This document shows positions 1-12,903 of a DNA stretch of 64,000 nt, piece by piece. The notes under the pieces are model-generated. The model did no database searches, had not been told where the DNA came from, and worked only from the letters and a program-made list of their open reading frames with translations. The stretch is taken from assembly GCF_030272615.1 (NCBI RefSeq), contig NC_081415.1, positions 366,307,667 to 366,371,666 on the forward strand. Reading direction: 5' to 3'. The translations under genes were made by a program, and so were the position numbers. Positions within the stretch are counted from its first letter, which is position 1. The number at the start of each line of letters is the position of its first letter. Source of the DNA: Cryptomeria japonica (Eukaryota; Streptophyta; Pinopsida; Cupressales; Cupressaceae).

Positions 1-197
1 TTCAATTTTTCAACTTCTTCAGCTAATGCATCAATGTTAGCTTCATCTGAAGAACTATTATCAGATATTTCCAATAGTTGTTTAGCCAGCTCTCTCCTTT
101 TGACTTGTGAAGCTTTAAATCTGACCCTTAGGGTTTCAAGCTCTTCCTTGGTAGCTTCAAGCAGTCTAGCCATCTCAAAGTAGCTGATATCCCTCAT
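1..197 (-). CDS. Start of first ORF of an LTR retrotransposon, partial
   Basis: An open frame begins at an ATG (minus strand, 195-197) about 50 bases inside a primer-binding site and runs off the window edge, giving about 65 residues without a stop. The product is charged and heptad-like (ARLLEATKEELETL, later ALAEEVEKLK), so it is probably a coiled coil. Its place directly after LTR and primer-binding site says it is the first ORF (gag region) of the element whose 5' LTR is at 260-1379. I do not see the usual copia gag start motif, so the exact identity of the protein is open. Confidence 0.5.
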   Translation of the reverse strand, partial: MRDISYFEMARLLEATKEELETLRVRFKASQVKRRELAKQLLEISDNSSSDEANIDALAEEVEKL

Positions 198-245
198 GGT
201 GGCTTTATGATTTCCTTCCAATTGATTAAACCTTAAGGAACTTTG

Positions 246-257
246 GCTCTGATATCA
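246..257 (-). other. Primer-binding site, initiator Met tRNA type
   Basis: On the minus strand this reads TGATATCAGAGC, one mismatch from TGGTATCAGAGC, the site complementary to the 3' end of plant initiator methionine tRNA used by most Ty1/copia elements. It lies two bases inside the LTR edge at 260. Confidence 0.8.
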
Positions 258-259
258 AT

Positions 260-1379
260 TGATAGACTTATAAAGAACAGAGAGGGGGGGTGAATCAGTG
301 ACAACAAAAACAATACTACTTTAAACACAGACCGGTTGAGATACTTAACAAGTTTACTAAATACTATGCATGCAATCCAAAATGATATTAAAGCATTGAC
401 AATAAGTAAAACATCCACCATAACACAAGATTTTATACGTGGAAAATCCAAATGGGAAAAACCATGGTGAGATGGGACTCACAAGTTAACTATCTGCAAT
501 AATAGGTAATTGACCGGTTAAGGTCTACAAAAGTGCTTTGCTAGGAGAAAATCCTGTTAAAGATCCCAAAGCTCTATTAGGAGCTATACCTTGTTAAAGG
601 TAGTACCGTATTAGGAGTAACCTCAGTAGAGGATTTTAGAATCCAAACTAATGGATCAGCTTGTTAAAGGATTTTTACAATCAAGCTTGTTAGAGCTTAC
701 TCAGTTAGGGGATTTGATTGTTGTAGTGATTAGAAAACAACGGGTGGTATGATCTAGAAGTCGCACAACTTGCTTGAATAGATCCTCTTATGCTCAATCA
801 AAACTGCATCACCAACATATTTTGTAATGCCTTCAACAACTTAACACTTCTATCTCGCATCATATCATAAAAATAGTTCATCATAATATCATTATATAGA
901 CATTTGATTTCATGTCAGCTTAGAATTATATCACAGTTTCCTAGGTACAGTGTATCTGGACAATCTAATATAACTCATCACAAATAACCACCAAAATTTG
1001 TCGGTTAGAGGTAACTCATCATGACTGGTGATAACTCATCACACAATCAATGAATACTAGTTGGAATACCAATATCGGTTAGAGTTAACCACTATCAACA
1101 TGTAAACTGATTGTCCTCCATTTGCTTCTTTTATGGTCTCCACCGAATCTCCAAGTTGGTGTCAAGTCATTCCTACATAGATCGATTGTCTACATATATC
1201 GGTTTGACACTCTCTAAACCATCATAAACTAGAATTCCAATACCGGTTGCAATACAAGTAACTTTAGAAGTAATACCGGTTTGTATTAACTAAGATGATA
1301 ATATGAACATATGTGTGTGTACATGTTCTATCAATGACAACACATGAAGTCAATCATTATAATCATCATCAAGCCAACA
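260..1379 (-). mobile_element. 5' LTR of a Ty1/copia-like element
   Basis: The segment starts TGATAG and ends CCAACA in plus orientation, so on the minus strand it starts TGTTGG and ends CA, and it is followed by a primer-binding site. Its opening stretch (AGAGAGGGGGGGTGAATCAG) resembles the start of the copia LTR at 36436, which marks a related family. A TATA-like TATATAA lies near 893-899 on the minus strand. The rest of the element lies left of the window, so the second LTR and the target duplication cannot be checked. It interrupts the decayed gene that starts at 1384. Confidence 0.75.
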
Positions 1380-1383
1380 AATA

Positions 1384-2628
1384 CTCACTTTGAGTTCCTA
1401 TTCCTTCCCCTTTGGTCTCGGGAAATTCATCACTTTCTTTGATAGTCGAGGGACCTCTATGCCACATGCAACATATATTCTTCTGACAATATACTACTCG
1501 AACGCAAGATCTTGTGAATGTTGGTATCCACTACCCCATATAGCAGTCCATAGCTGGATTGGCAATTTAACACCCTTCTGAATTGTCTTTACATTAAGAA
1601 AAGGGCTCCACACACCATATTTCTATCCCTAAAATAATATCATATGCATTAACAATGAATACCATTTGAAAGTGAGTTTTGAACCACCCTATTGTATTTT
1701 CACCAATGACTCATGCAATGCATCTACGATAAATTAGGGGTAGTCATAACATTTGTAATTAGTTTCACTTTGCACATCACAAGCAAGCAACATTAACTCC
1801 TTGGGCATCATAGGGTTCCCACTATACCCCAATACTTGATAAATTGCATAATAAGTCAATTTAAAATATCTATAGAAAAAATCCACCTTATATGGGGCTC
1901 CTCATTTCTAGCAAATTGCTGCAAGTTATTTATGTACCTTGGTCTATGAATAGGCAACTATTTTCTTCTGAAAAGCCCTTCTATGGCATCCTATTCAACT
2001 TTTAATTTTTCCAAATTAATCTCTGTAGCACAATCTCTATAGTCTTCTAGGCCGAATACCTCTAGTACTATATCTATGTTGATGTCTAACAGTCTTCCAT
2101 TTATGGCTTTGACGTATTGACCTTCAGAATTGTAACATTTTTCTAAGGCCTTGACTAGGTCTACATTGAGAAAAACATTAGGAGCAACTAACCTAGCCAG
2201 TCCTAATCTCCATGGATTGCACTTAGGAATTACAGACTCTGACTTCTTATGGAAACATTTAAAAATATGGTGCCCCCTGATTTTCAAATAACTTTCCCTA
2301 TAGTCAGATTGCTTATCAACAAACATCAAGACACCAACTTTTGTTTTAGGTCTATAAGATGACCCTAGTAATTAAGCAATTAAATCATAATGAAGGCTCC
2401 TATCCTTCTTTTGTTTCTTGGCTTTGGGGTCTACAGACTATGAGGTTTCTGAAGGGGTGGAAATTTTAAAAATTGACTCAAGATTATCCCAGACCTTGAC
2501 AACTCTTCAACTAGGGATATACTTGATTTTTTACGAGGATTTTCAAAGAAACTAAATAAATGGGCAATAGAACTTACTAAATTTTTCTTCTGCTTTTTGA
2601 CCTTGATGGCTGTTGGACACTTTTGCAA
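1384..2628 (-). pseudogene. Unrecognised family, copy A (N-terminal to middle part)
   Basis: The minus strand holds fragments in several frames. 2628-2431 is a lysine-rich segment. 2329-1991 contains NPWRLGLARLVAPNV followed by a DG..L..I block. Further on come YYAIYQVLGY, then YSLLMHMILF near 1660, then LPIQLWTAIW near 1560. The same motifs in the same order occur at 30678-31703 and 59761-62906. I do not recognise the family. The copy carries many stops and frameshifts and is cut at 1380 by an LTR element. The C-terminal part, expected beyond 1380, has been displaced by that insertion. Confidence 0.6.
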
Positions 2629-2639
2629 CTTGATTTCTC

Positions 2640-3500
2640 AGCTCCACACCAAACCCTTTCAATAATTTATAATAAAATAAATCAAATTTGTCCAAAACTC
2701 AATCTCACCAGCCTTTTCTTCATAAATGAAGTTCGTATGAATAATGATGGTGCAAACAGGCTTTACATAAGTTTAAACATGCACCGTTGATCTCAGAAAA
2801 TTGACGACTGGTGACAAAATTCAAATGTCCATACTTGAGGAAGCTTCCAGTCACATCACTTGTCTCATCACTTTATTTCATTCCCTTGGCACTCGTCAGG
2901 ATCACATAAGCTACTTTGGCGAGGCTCGAGATGACACACTAGATCCTACCTGGCCGCCAACATTCCTCTAATTCTTCCTTCTCTTAGGACTCTTTGAAGT
3001 AGAGAAAACACCTCCACTGAGTGCCAAGTAACCTTTTGTCGAAGTCATAATATTCTTCTTGGACACTCGTTGAGCACAGAACACAAGACTTACCAATTTT
3101 CAAGTAACTTTTACCTAACCAACTCAACTCAGGACTTGGCCGAGTTAAGAAAAGACTTCCACTGAGTGTCGATTTAACAATTTAAGCACCTACTGTCTGC
3201 CACATTAGATGACAACTCAACACAAAAACAACCTCTCTGGCAATCAAGGCCCATTTTAAAACAATCCATGCACGTGACCAATTACAAACCTTTAAGTTAC
3301 ATGCGGGAGCGAATGAAACTTAATTAATCTAGGACATGGGAAGGTAATAACCAAAGCAATGCGGGCCAAAACAATTTATCATTAAAACCACGTCCGAATG
3401 GGAAGTTTAAAAAAGAAAAAGAAAAAAGAAGTGCTTAAGATAAAATTTTAAAAAATAGCGAGAAAACCTAAACCTAACCAAGGAAAGAATCTGCCCAAAA
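2640..3500. other. Non-coding stretch between family copies A and B
   Basis: No open frame of note. It contains short diverged repeats (CCACTGAGTG near 3015 and again near 3150) and a CACGTG core near 3271. Seen from the minus strand it lies directly upstream of copy A. A similar repeat-bearing, CACGTG-containing stretch lies upstream of copy C at 29400-30660, so it may be promoter-like, but that is inference. Confidence 0.35.
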
Positions 3501-3519
3501 CAGTCCTAACAGAGCCAAC

Positions 3520-4885
3520 CTGTGGATGCTGCTGAGAAGGGGTTAATTGTGAGGAATCCCCTATTATAATTTTCTTCCCCTTCTTATCAACTGGTGCAAC
3601 CTTTGGTGGCTCATATGTTGGCCTTTCTTCTTCTTCCTGGTCAGATGGTTTCTCTTCCTGTGCCTTAGTGGCAATTTATTCAAAGCTTCTTAACTTGCAC
3701 AACATTATTTCAAAATCATTCTAGATATTGGAATATAACCCCTTGAATTTAGGGTCTATTTGTCTTCTTTCTCTCTCCAGTTTATTCAGTATGTCTCATT
3801 TCTTTCTTCTTTGTAGGACATCTTTGGGAAGGCAATTCCAGATCAGGTCTTCATGCTCATCATGCTTATTATAGATCCCCTTCATCTTCATATTATGTGT
3901 TCTTAGCTCATTGATATATCCCTTGGGATCATACTCTATGACCTTTCCACTCTAGAGACAATATGTGTCTCTCAAAAAAATTTCACCTTCTCAATGGTGT
4001 GACAACCAATAGCAAAATCACCATACACAGTCTAGATAGGCAAATGAGTTCTCTCCTTTTCTATCTTTATCCATTTTCCCCCATCCACATTGGTTGCCAC
4101 ATAACTACAATTAGTGTCACCCTTGAGGATACAAAAAGTGGTAGCCTTTGGGGATCCTATAGGCATCCATATACCCTGATGACTGTACAATTTGAATATA
4201 AGAAAAAATCACCAAAGTTATGGGAAAGTGCACCCTCAAGAAAATGTACATTCTTTGTCTTCACATATTTGATCCTCAATACCTTTATAAAATAATTAGG
4301 GATCTCAGTGGTTTGGAATCCACACCATCCTATTAACTTCATAACAAAATGATCAAAGAATACAATATAATTAGACCACATTGACCCTTTATCCCAAATT
4401 TGGCTCCACCTTTGAATTGGCCACCTACCACCTTCATTGGGCTGAAACATGTTTATCTTGAGGGATACATCCTAGTTTGTTATCTTCTAATAAATAATTA
4501 AATCATAAAAAATAATAATACCTAAAGTCAATTGGGGTTTTATCATCCTTTGCATTTATCAACCCCTCATGCAACTTTTCTTTTATGTATGTAGCAAAAT
4601 CATATAATCTATTAGACCGTGGATTTTGAATCCTCGTTTCCATCATCATAAGGTCTATGGGCATCTTAGTTCTCCCATAATCAAGTCCTAGGACCTGGCA
4701 TAAAGCATAGTAAGTCTTAACAAAATAATTCTCAAAAGTTACTAGCTCAAAGGCTCATTTTCAATTTGTAGTATGTAGTTCTTCTTTGCTTGATATAATC
4801 TTTTTCTGAACTGAGGAACCTCCTCATCCCTCATCATATCTTTTTTATGGTGTATTCTCACTATTTTATTTGACTCCAAATTCTG
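3520..4885 (-). pseudogene. Unrecognised family, copy B (middle to C-terminal part)
   Basis: Minus-strand fragments read, in order, YYALCQVLGLDYGRTKMP and EKLHEGL (4770-4550), then WPIQRWSQIWDKGS (near 4400), then EYDPKGYINELR (near 3930), then a charged, coiled-coil-like tail ending about 3520. The middle and tail align by eye with copy D at 60.7-61.6 kb (GFDPKEYIHLAK, DLIRN). Multiple stops are present. B lies upstream of A in the same orientation, so the order here is C-terminal part then N-terminal part, which suggests tandem copies or a rearranged element. The 5' side is cut near 4890 by unrelated repeats. Confidence 0.55.
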
Positions 4886-4889
4886 ACAA

Positions 4890-5335
4890 ATGTTTTTTGA
4901 TATATCGACAATTTTTTGTTAAATTACCAACGAAATACCCAAACGATTTTCGTCACTAATATTTCATCGCTTTTTCAATGAACATAAATATGTCAAACCT
5001 CCGACGGATTATCATCGGACAGTGAGATGGTCATTGCAGCTGGTTTTTGTTGGTAAATGGATGAAAATTTCATCCAACTTGCGATGAAAATAATCACAAA
5101 AGATTGTGCAATGTCTCTTTAAAAGCGTCGATATTCCGATGATATTGACCAAACATTTCGTTGACTTTACGATGAAAAAACACCAAACGTTCATCGATAT
5201 TCCGACGATGTCGACAAAAAAATTTGTTGACATTACGATGAAATGATCATCTCTTGTACAACAACTACATCAGACATTTTTTTTTTCATCGGATGGGGTT
5301 CATCAAAATTGCGACGAAACCTGTAGTTTTTAAAA
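4890..5335. repeat. CGACGA-type diverged repeats, CACTA subterminal-like
   Basis: Diverged copies of a motif such as CATCGATATTCCGACGATGTCGAC recur in both orientations (near 4905, 4955, 5000, 5125, 5195, 5310). Two longer copies at about 5125 and 5193 share GATATTCCGA and TTACGATGAAA blocks. Short CGACGA repeats near the ends are typical of plant CACTA (En/Spm) transposons. The right edge reads CTACAGGTTTCGTCGC on the minus strand, close to but not a clean CACTA terminus. It interrupts family copy B. Confidence 0.4.
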
Positions 5336-5339
5336 AAAA

Positions 5340-7640
5340 AAATTCATTCAAACTCCCTAGGTGCCTCCAAACCACCAAATATTGGCTCCAAAAGGGAGTG
5401 TTTCATCGAGCCATTTTCCGGTAAGGGATGAGTGATGGCCATCTTGAGATTAACAATTTGAGGATGGATCTTGTGGGAGGGTTGGATGGTTTTATTACTT
5501 TCTCTAAAGGCACAAGGAATATTTATTACAACAACATTGTCAAACTAAACCATCATGCAATTGTAGTTCTTGAATAGATTTGTTTTCTTGCTAATTCTAT
5601 CATGTGCTTGTATTTCAAATGCACAAGACAGTTCTGTAAGACTTTTCTTTGAAACTCAAATTCTATAGTAGAAGTACCAGATATATACAAAAACATGTTA
5701 TATATTTGACTAACAGATTTAAAATCGTATTGTTCTTTATAACTATTAATTGTAAGCCACATGTACACCTAATTTTCTGAGGAGAAAAATGCTATAATTT
5801 TCTTTGGTTTAGTAAACTATGAATGGAAGGAAAATATATGTAATTTGGGACACAAAAATTAAAGATTTCATGTGACAAAAATGATATTAGAACAATTTAA
5901 AAGGGAAATTTATACCTTATCATGTGTGTGCAAAAGTGTTTGTCACTATTGGTGCAGGTCCTGAAGTATGGAAACCCCAAGTTCTTATGTTTCTAGTATG
6001 GTTCTCTTACTCTCTTTGATCTGATAATTAGACTAGTTAAGCCTCTTAGTTCACATCAATAATCTCCCCCTTTGATCTGCTAATACCTGAATCATAACAG
6101 ATCAACATAGTAATATAATAATTGAAAAACTGAAATAGAACATTTCTCCATATGTACAAATACTTTCTACATGTATTCCTTAAAATTGAAAAATCATATA
6201 CAAGAACAAAGAAGTAATGTGACAACCTTAATAGTTAATAGTTAATACCCAACAAAAGCATTAAATATCATCCACCTAGTGGATTCGTATAAAATTCATA
6301 TTTAAAAGCAAAATTGTAGACTTGGCAACTGATAGATGGGTGATATTGATTATTGAAGAATATGGTACTTATACAACAAAAAGTTACATAGTTTTGAAGA
6401 TATTTTTGCAATCCCCAAAAAATTTACCTTTTCTAAGAAAGAATCCTATGTTTGAAGACAATGAAAATAGAAAAGTTCAAATAGAGGGAATTCACAACTA
6501 TCTTATGGTCAAAAAAGAAAGATCTGACAAATTTTATTTGGTTAGAAACAATATCATTAATGCATCACTCATTCCAGATTCAAGCTACTCATATCTTGCA
6601 CTTTGTGAATCAGCTAAGGAATCCTTCTTCACATCTCTTTTCAAGTTGTTCATGTCAGATTTGTATTCCCTCAGTTTGGCAAGCAGGTTGGCCTTTACAC
6701 TAGGCTACAAACTTCTTTCCTCAAGATCCATTTTACAAATCTTCAAAAAACACAAATAGGTCATAATGTAGCATAATATGTTATAATATGAAAAAAAAAT
6801 TCCCAAAAGGAACATAGAAAATATGAAAAATAAGCATTTGTTGTAAACCAAGAAAAAATAAAGTCAAATTAATTGTGTACCAAAGACTCCTATAAAAAAT
6901 AATTAATAAATAAATAATTATCATCAATTTAGTAATAATAATAGAGAATAAACCTTTCACAATTTGATAATATAGAACCACCTATTCTCATGGGTTTTTA
7001 TGATAGGACCACCTTCTCCTACCCAAAACTGGCACCTTACCATGTGACCCAACTGACACCCAATCCCTTTGCTTCCTTGTAGAAAACATCCAAAAATGGT
7101 TGGTTGTCTCCTTCAACCATCAACTACCTCCTATTGTTACAAATCTTACCCATACCCTAGTTAGTCACACAAAGGGGCAAGGCTCTTTACTAAACAAATC
7201 CATGGGGTGAAGAAAAATATCCTTACCTAGACAACAAAATGTTGATCTGATATACTCATCACGTACTCTACCAACAAAGCCTATATTGCAAACATAACAC
7301 ATCTACCAATTGCAACATCTTTGCCAAGGGATCCGCCTAAATCCTACCCAAATAAAAAAGTCTTGTGATAATCAAGAAATTGTATAAATCCTAATTTTTA
7401 TACTCAGATTGTTGGTTCTTCAAGTTGAGTTCATTATACTCACAACAGGTTATCTTGTTACAATTGTAGGTGAGTAGCCATGGAATTTTGAGAATCCATC
7501 TAATATCCATGCCATTATCTATGTCACATAAACTTTAAGAGTATATTGATAATACAAACACTTAAGACCACCTCATTCAGTTACACAAGAGTAATTAGAT
7601 AGAATAGATCAGGTTATATTCCATTAAAAAGGGGGCGTAA
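5340..7640. other. No gene recognised
   Basis: AT-rich sequence. One plus-strand frame of 145 codons (6322-6759) begins at TTG rather than ATG, has no motif I recognise and no coding context, so I do not call it. The rest holds only short frames. Some of 6800-7640 may be intron or flank of the decayed gene at 7655-14690, but nothing in it shows this. Confidence 0.4.
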
Positions 7641-7654
7641 AATCATGAAAATAC

Positions 7655-7867
<213 letters not shown>

Positions 7868-8134
7868 CTAGGGTAACATATGAGATGTGTTAAAAAGTAA
7901 AATAAGTACAAAGGGTAACATATTGAAGCAAAGAGAACTAATAAAAATCACATAAGCTTAAAAGTGCAGCATAATGAAATATTGAAAAGTGCATTACCTT
8001 ATTCAGCTTCTCTATGTTTTGAGAATAGTTTAACATTCTCTACTTAACAGGGCCAACCACGTGAAGGTGGAAGCTCATTTGGCCCCTCCGCCCACCCCAC
8101 CCTCACATCACTCTCAATTCCCCATACCCAATCA

Positions 8135-8295
8135 TATAACATTAATCATTCATTCATCCATTAATAGCATATAGCATTCATTCATTCATCCATTAATAAC
8201 ATATAAGACTCATTCATTCATCCATTAATAACATATAACATTAAGTCATTAACATATTCACATTCATTCATTAACATATAACATTCATTGTTTCA
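8135..8295. repeat. CATTCATTCATCCATTAATA tandem repeat
   Basis: About four imperfect copies of a 37-40 base unit (CATTCATTCATCCATTAATA followed by ACATATAA) occur in a row, the last two being shorter. It lies in a probable intron of the decayed CACTA-associated gene. Confidence 0.8.
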
Positions 8296-8394
8296 GTTTT
8301 TACATATTATAAAAAATATGGTTGTCATAATATGATTACAATCACTTTTTTTTTGTTTCTTTTTTGCAGCTAAATAAAGAAGTGGAGCATCATT

Positions 8395-8500
8395 GTCTAA
8401 ATCATGTGTCCCCCTTCACTTGTTCTGCCCTCTGCTCCTAATCTTAATGTATGCCTAGTCATGTACTCACAACGTGGAGGCCACTGCAAGGGGGGTCTAC
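8395..8500 (-). pseudogene. Small exon of decayed CACTA-associated gene
   Basis: Minus-strand reading gives PPLQWPPRCEYMTRHTLRLG and then a glycine-rich end, preceded by a good acceptor (TTTCTTTGTTATTGTAG). It lies between the exon at 7655-7867 and the duplicated exon at 8566-8787. I assign it to the same gene by position and strand only. Confidence 0.35.
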
Positions 8501-8565
8501 TACAATAACAAAGAAATGTTAAATTGATATGTTTTATTATTATTGTTACAAGTATTTCATTAATT

Positions 8566-8787
8566 AAAAGAACATTAGAGTGGTTCTCTTTACGTGATGG
8601 GGCCACATCATGTTCCTGATCTAGTCTTGTAGCCTCATTCTCAACATGTTGAACACCCTCTAAATCCTCTAGAGTTGAAACATGAAAGGTTACATTAATT
8701 AATACACCAATTGCAATTAAATATGTTTAAAAGAACATTAGAGTGGTCCTGTTTACTTGATGGGGCCAAATCATGTTCCTGATCTTG
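8566..8787 (-). repeat. Tandemly duplicated exon with intron flanks
   Basis: A unit of 163 bases starting AAAAGAACATTAGAGTGG at 8566 recurs at 8729. The second copy is cut at 8787 and resumes at 12904 after a 4.1-kb insertion, ending near 12990. On the minus strand each copy holds a small exon (DQEHD.APS in both) preceded by the same acceptor (TTTCAACTYTAG). It is therefore a local duplication of an exon plus intron edges. Confidence 0.7.
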
Positions 8788-11700
8788 TGTAATGCCCCGC
8801 CAGGAACCCTAAAGGATAGCCACACAACAAGGCAACTAAAAGGCGCAATAAATTTTTTTTTAAAGATTAAATGAATTAATCATAACTTGCACAATAAATA
8901 ACATAAGCGGAAGACTATCATTACATCCTAAAGGGTTACCGACGAAGATTACTTCTAATTAAAACTACATCACAATATTAATCCAATCATCCATCTAAAT
9001 TAAGGAAAGTCAATAATGATTAAATGACTCACATTCATAAATTGATCTCAAAAAAATAGGCTTAAAGAATTACAACATATATACTTCCAATGATTCATTT
9101 ATACAGAATAAGAAAGATAATTGAAACAATATATATCCCATGAACTTAAATTACAATATTCCAAAAATTACATGGCTTCCATAGATCAATAAAATAAAAA
9201 GGTTACAAGTTGTTGATACAATGACCACACGGGCCTCAAGGTACAAAATCAAGAACATAAGTGCTACACAAAGCAAGAACCAAGATGCACCGACGAAGCC
9301 AATCCTCTCATGAAGGTAGGAACAAGATATCCGATGGGAAGTGGCACTACCACCCGACCATGTGATCCCATAAAGGAACCACCCCACCGTGCTAGGAGAT
9401 AGTAGAAGACCCTCAAGCAAGCAAGAAAAGTACAACAGTACACATGAATCCGCAGTACACAAGTGACTCGACTCACAAAACACTAGCGACCCTAGAGAGA
9501 GAGTGTCATCACATGGCTTAAGATGGTTACCCTAGATAGGTCTCCATAGGTCCCGGCCCCCATCTTGGGTTATCCTGGTAACCTCTCCCGAACCCCCGGC
9601 TCCATCTAAGCATCATGCGGACCCTACCATCCTTTCGTGAGGACAAGGTGGTAGGTTTGCCATTCCAGGCCTTCCCAAACACCTTGAGCCTAAACAAGCA
9701 CTCAACCGTGTACGGGGTACATTATCTTAATTAAATTAATAACTACCCACCCCCTAATCAAATTATTAGGTTATCACTTAATAGTTGACTTTCGAGGGGT
9801 TATCCTGCCATCCACTTCGGGTGCGGCCCCCGCCCGAAGGCCACTCTCTCTACTAGGTCACTAACTGGATAAGACTATCTATGAGAACTCTATGGTGGGG
9901 CTGACAACCATAAATTATCCAGGCATACACAGGTGCAGGACTCACAGTCACAAACCCAGGGTTGACCATTAGGGACATAACACATAATAGCTCACTTCCT
10001 CAAGGTTTAAACAACGACACCTGACCAAGGGTAAACATCGACAACATAATGACAATTTTGAACATAATGCAATGACATTAACACAACTAGACTGCAATTA
10101 TTAAAACACAAGATCCTACACAAGCAATCTTTCTTTAAGCAGTCAACAACATAAAATGCTCGCAATAAGGATTTCTGGAATTAAAGACATCGCATCTATT
10201 TAACATAAAGAAATGATGGAGTCACATGTCTAAAAAGTTGAATTGGAACCACATTTACAATTTTAAACCCCTAACTAGTTGATGATGATAAAATTACAAT
10301 TTTCTCAATTCGACTATAACCAAGTCAACATTTAAATCAAATTAAACAAATATATACAAGCTAATATAAAATAATTCCAAAATAACACCTATTCGTCGAA
10401 TACAATCATCATATGGTTATATTACGATACTTGGATAACGGACATTAATAATAAATTTAACTCACTCTTTCCTTTATTCCAAACGTTAATACTAGCCTCC
10501 ATATCATTTTATTTATTTTCACAATGCAAGGCAGATAATCCTCATCACTAAATCGAAGAATTATTAATTAATCTTAACATCATGATAAACTAACAATTCA
10601 CATCTTATTATTATTTAATATTAAATAATAACATATTATTATTATTGTTTAAATAACAATATATTATCACTTAATATTAAACACAAAATAACACTATGGA
10701 TTTTATTTTAACCACTAACAAAATTATACTATTATTTTCTTTTTTTAAAACTAAAAAAAAAATATAAAAAAAAAACAAATTTTAAACAAATAACATGGGG
10801 CCCAAAACACCCACGGCAGCATGTGTTGTTGTTCCCAAGCTGGGGAATGCAGCGCTTGCTGTATCCTCATACTTGGGGAAAGCAGTGCTGCTGCTAACCC
10901 CAAGCTGGGGAATGCAGCGAGGCTACAGGGAGAGGGGATGCGTGGGCTGGGTTGAGCCCAGCTCCCCGCCACCGCCCCCAATCCCAATCTCTAAACTATT
11001 TTTTTGGTTTTTTTCAAATTGTTTTGTTTTAATAAAAAATAAATTTCATTTTTTTTAAAAAAAACGTCTGAGACAATAAAGAAAGCTATTAATAGGGATA
11101 CAGAGGGGAAGACCTCTAAAAAAAACTAACCATTAATCTCCAGCCAATTCCCTTTTTTTTTTACAACCATTCAAACAAATAGAATCATTATAAAAAAAAA
11201 ATCACTGGTAATAACAATTTGCCAGCCATGAAACATCTGAGACAAGACAGAGGCAATGAAATTTCATCCAAATCAGCCCAGTTCACTCTAAAAGTTAAAT
11301 TAAATGGGAATAAACTTAATCCCCAATCCCCAATTGAATTTATTTGCTCCCAACAAGCATGAACAAGAAAAATTAACTCATAATCATCATTTTTAAACTG
11401 AAAATTACCAGGGAGAGGTATTTTATAAATGCTTGGCAAAATTTTGCCAGCATAACACTACTAAAACCCAACAATATTTCCAATTACAAACAGCAAAAAA
11501 AAAAAACAAGAATTTCTTGCACAAGCAAAAAATGAAACAACATAAATTAAGTTATGAAACTACATGGAGAGAGTTTGAGTTTGAATTTTGATAACAAATT
11601 GATAGAATCCTTCTTCCACAAACCCATGGCAAGCACACACTCAACACCCAAAATTCATAAATCAAGCTTTTAAACAATAAACAGAGAATTGGAAGAAAGC

Positions 11701-12903
11701 AAGGATTTTTTTGTTAAAATAAACAAGGATTCAACCAACCTCTAAGATTTTCCAAGAAGGAGTTGAATGCTCAGCAGAATTCTCAGCTAGTTCAAAACCC
11801 AAATCCACCTTTCAAGCAATTTTTTCCAGAATTTCTTTTTCCTCCTCCAAACAAGCATATCCCCCAAAATCTTCTCCAAGGTAAATTAGTAAGACAATGT
11901 TTTAACCTAATTTTCTAGGTTGCAATATTTTCTATTTAAAAAAACATTAAAATCAAACAATTGACTTTCTTTTTTCTTTTTCATATTCCTCAAAAACAAA
12001 TAAATGAGAATCCCCTTTTTTTTTGAAAATTACATTTTTCATATATAGCAATTAAATCAACTTTTCAACTAAATAGGAAAACAATGAGTTAGCTTTATTT
12101 GCATATATTAAAAGCAATTAACTCTATTTATTCTACTTCTTCCATTGGATCTAAACACGATTACTTTTCCAAAATAAACAACTAAAAGTTAAAATCTAAT
12201 AAACTAATCAATTAAGCTTGATTCAAGACATAAAGGCATAATAAGGAACAAATCGCTCAAGCCAACAAATAATGACAACTTATACTTTAAATAAATAACC
12301 GAACCACTATGGCATGCAAATCGAGGAAAAGCAAAAAGACTCGAATTTCGAACAAAAGGGATGAACGACCGACTGACGGCACTCACAAAAATAGACTGAG
12401 GTAAGGACTAGGGTCAAAAGCTATCTCCTCCACTCCCATCGGACATATAAGGCACGCTCAGACCTGTGAAGCCAGGTGGAGACGATACCCCGTACCTACC
12501 CGGTACTTGTACTTGCAATATCCTGCATCATCAAAGCACACATACATGCATATAAATATAGAATACACGACACGCACACCGATGAAGGAGAATCGCGACG
12601 TTCCCTGTCTCATCGAAACGAGTGAAGGAAAATCGTCCCCTTGCATCCAATACAATAGCAAACACGCAACATATATATGACACATCGCCTAGATAAAGTA
12701 AGATGTCAGTACAAGCAATAATCCATGAAATACTAGAAATCACCAATACTGAAATACTGAAAATAACTCATGCATCCAATATCCAGATAAACATGAAATA
12801 ATATCAAATACGTCTGCAAAATGTCGAGCAATAAAGTGTCAACTGAATAGTAAACTGCAACACAAAGTCAGTCTAATAAGTCCGATCGAAAAGGGGTACT
12901 ACA
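8788..12903. mobile_element. 4.1-kb solo LTR
   Basis: The segment starts TGTAATGCCCC and ends GGGGTACTACA, an imperfect terminal inverted repeat, and is flanked by the exact 5-bp duplication TCTTG (8783-8787 and 12904-12908). The host sequence rejoins cleanly across it into the second copy of the duplicated exon. No gag or pol motif is present in any frame, so it is a solo LTR or a very long non-coding element. Composition is uneven: 9500-9850 and 10790-10985 are GC-rich, while 10300-10750 and 11000-12250 are AT-rich. The open frames inside it are short and unrelated to known proteins. Confidence 0.85.
10835..10919. repeat. Three 32-bp GC-rich repeats inside the LTR
   Basis: CCAAGCTGGGGAATGCAGCG occurs exactly at 10835-10854 and 10900-10919, with a degenerate copy (ACTTGGGGAAAGCAGTG) at about 10871-10887, giving a spacing of about 32-33 bases. 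Confidence 0.8.

Noticed and set aside
6322-6759. 145-codon plus-strand frame
   Set aside because: Starts at TTG, shows no recognised motif and has no partner or splice context. Such lengths occur by chance in AT-rich DNA.
9151-12746. Several short frames within the 4.1-kb LTR
   Set aside because: They overlap in conflicting frames, lack motifs and fall inside a segment defined as an LTR by its ends and target duplication.
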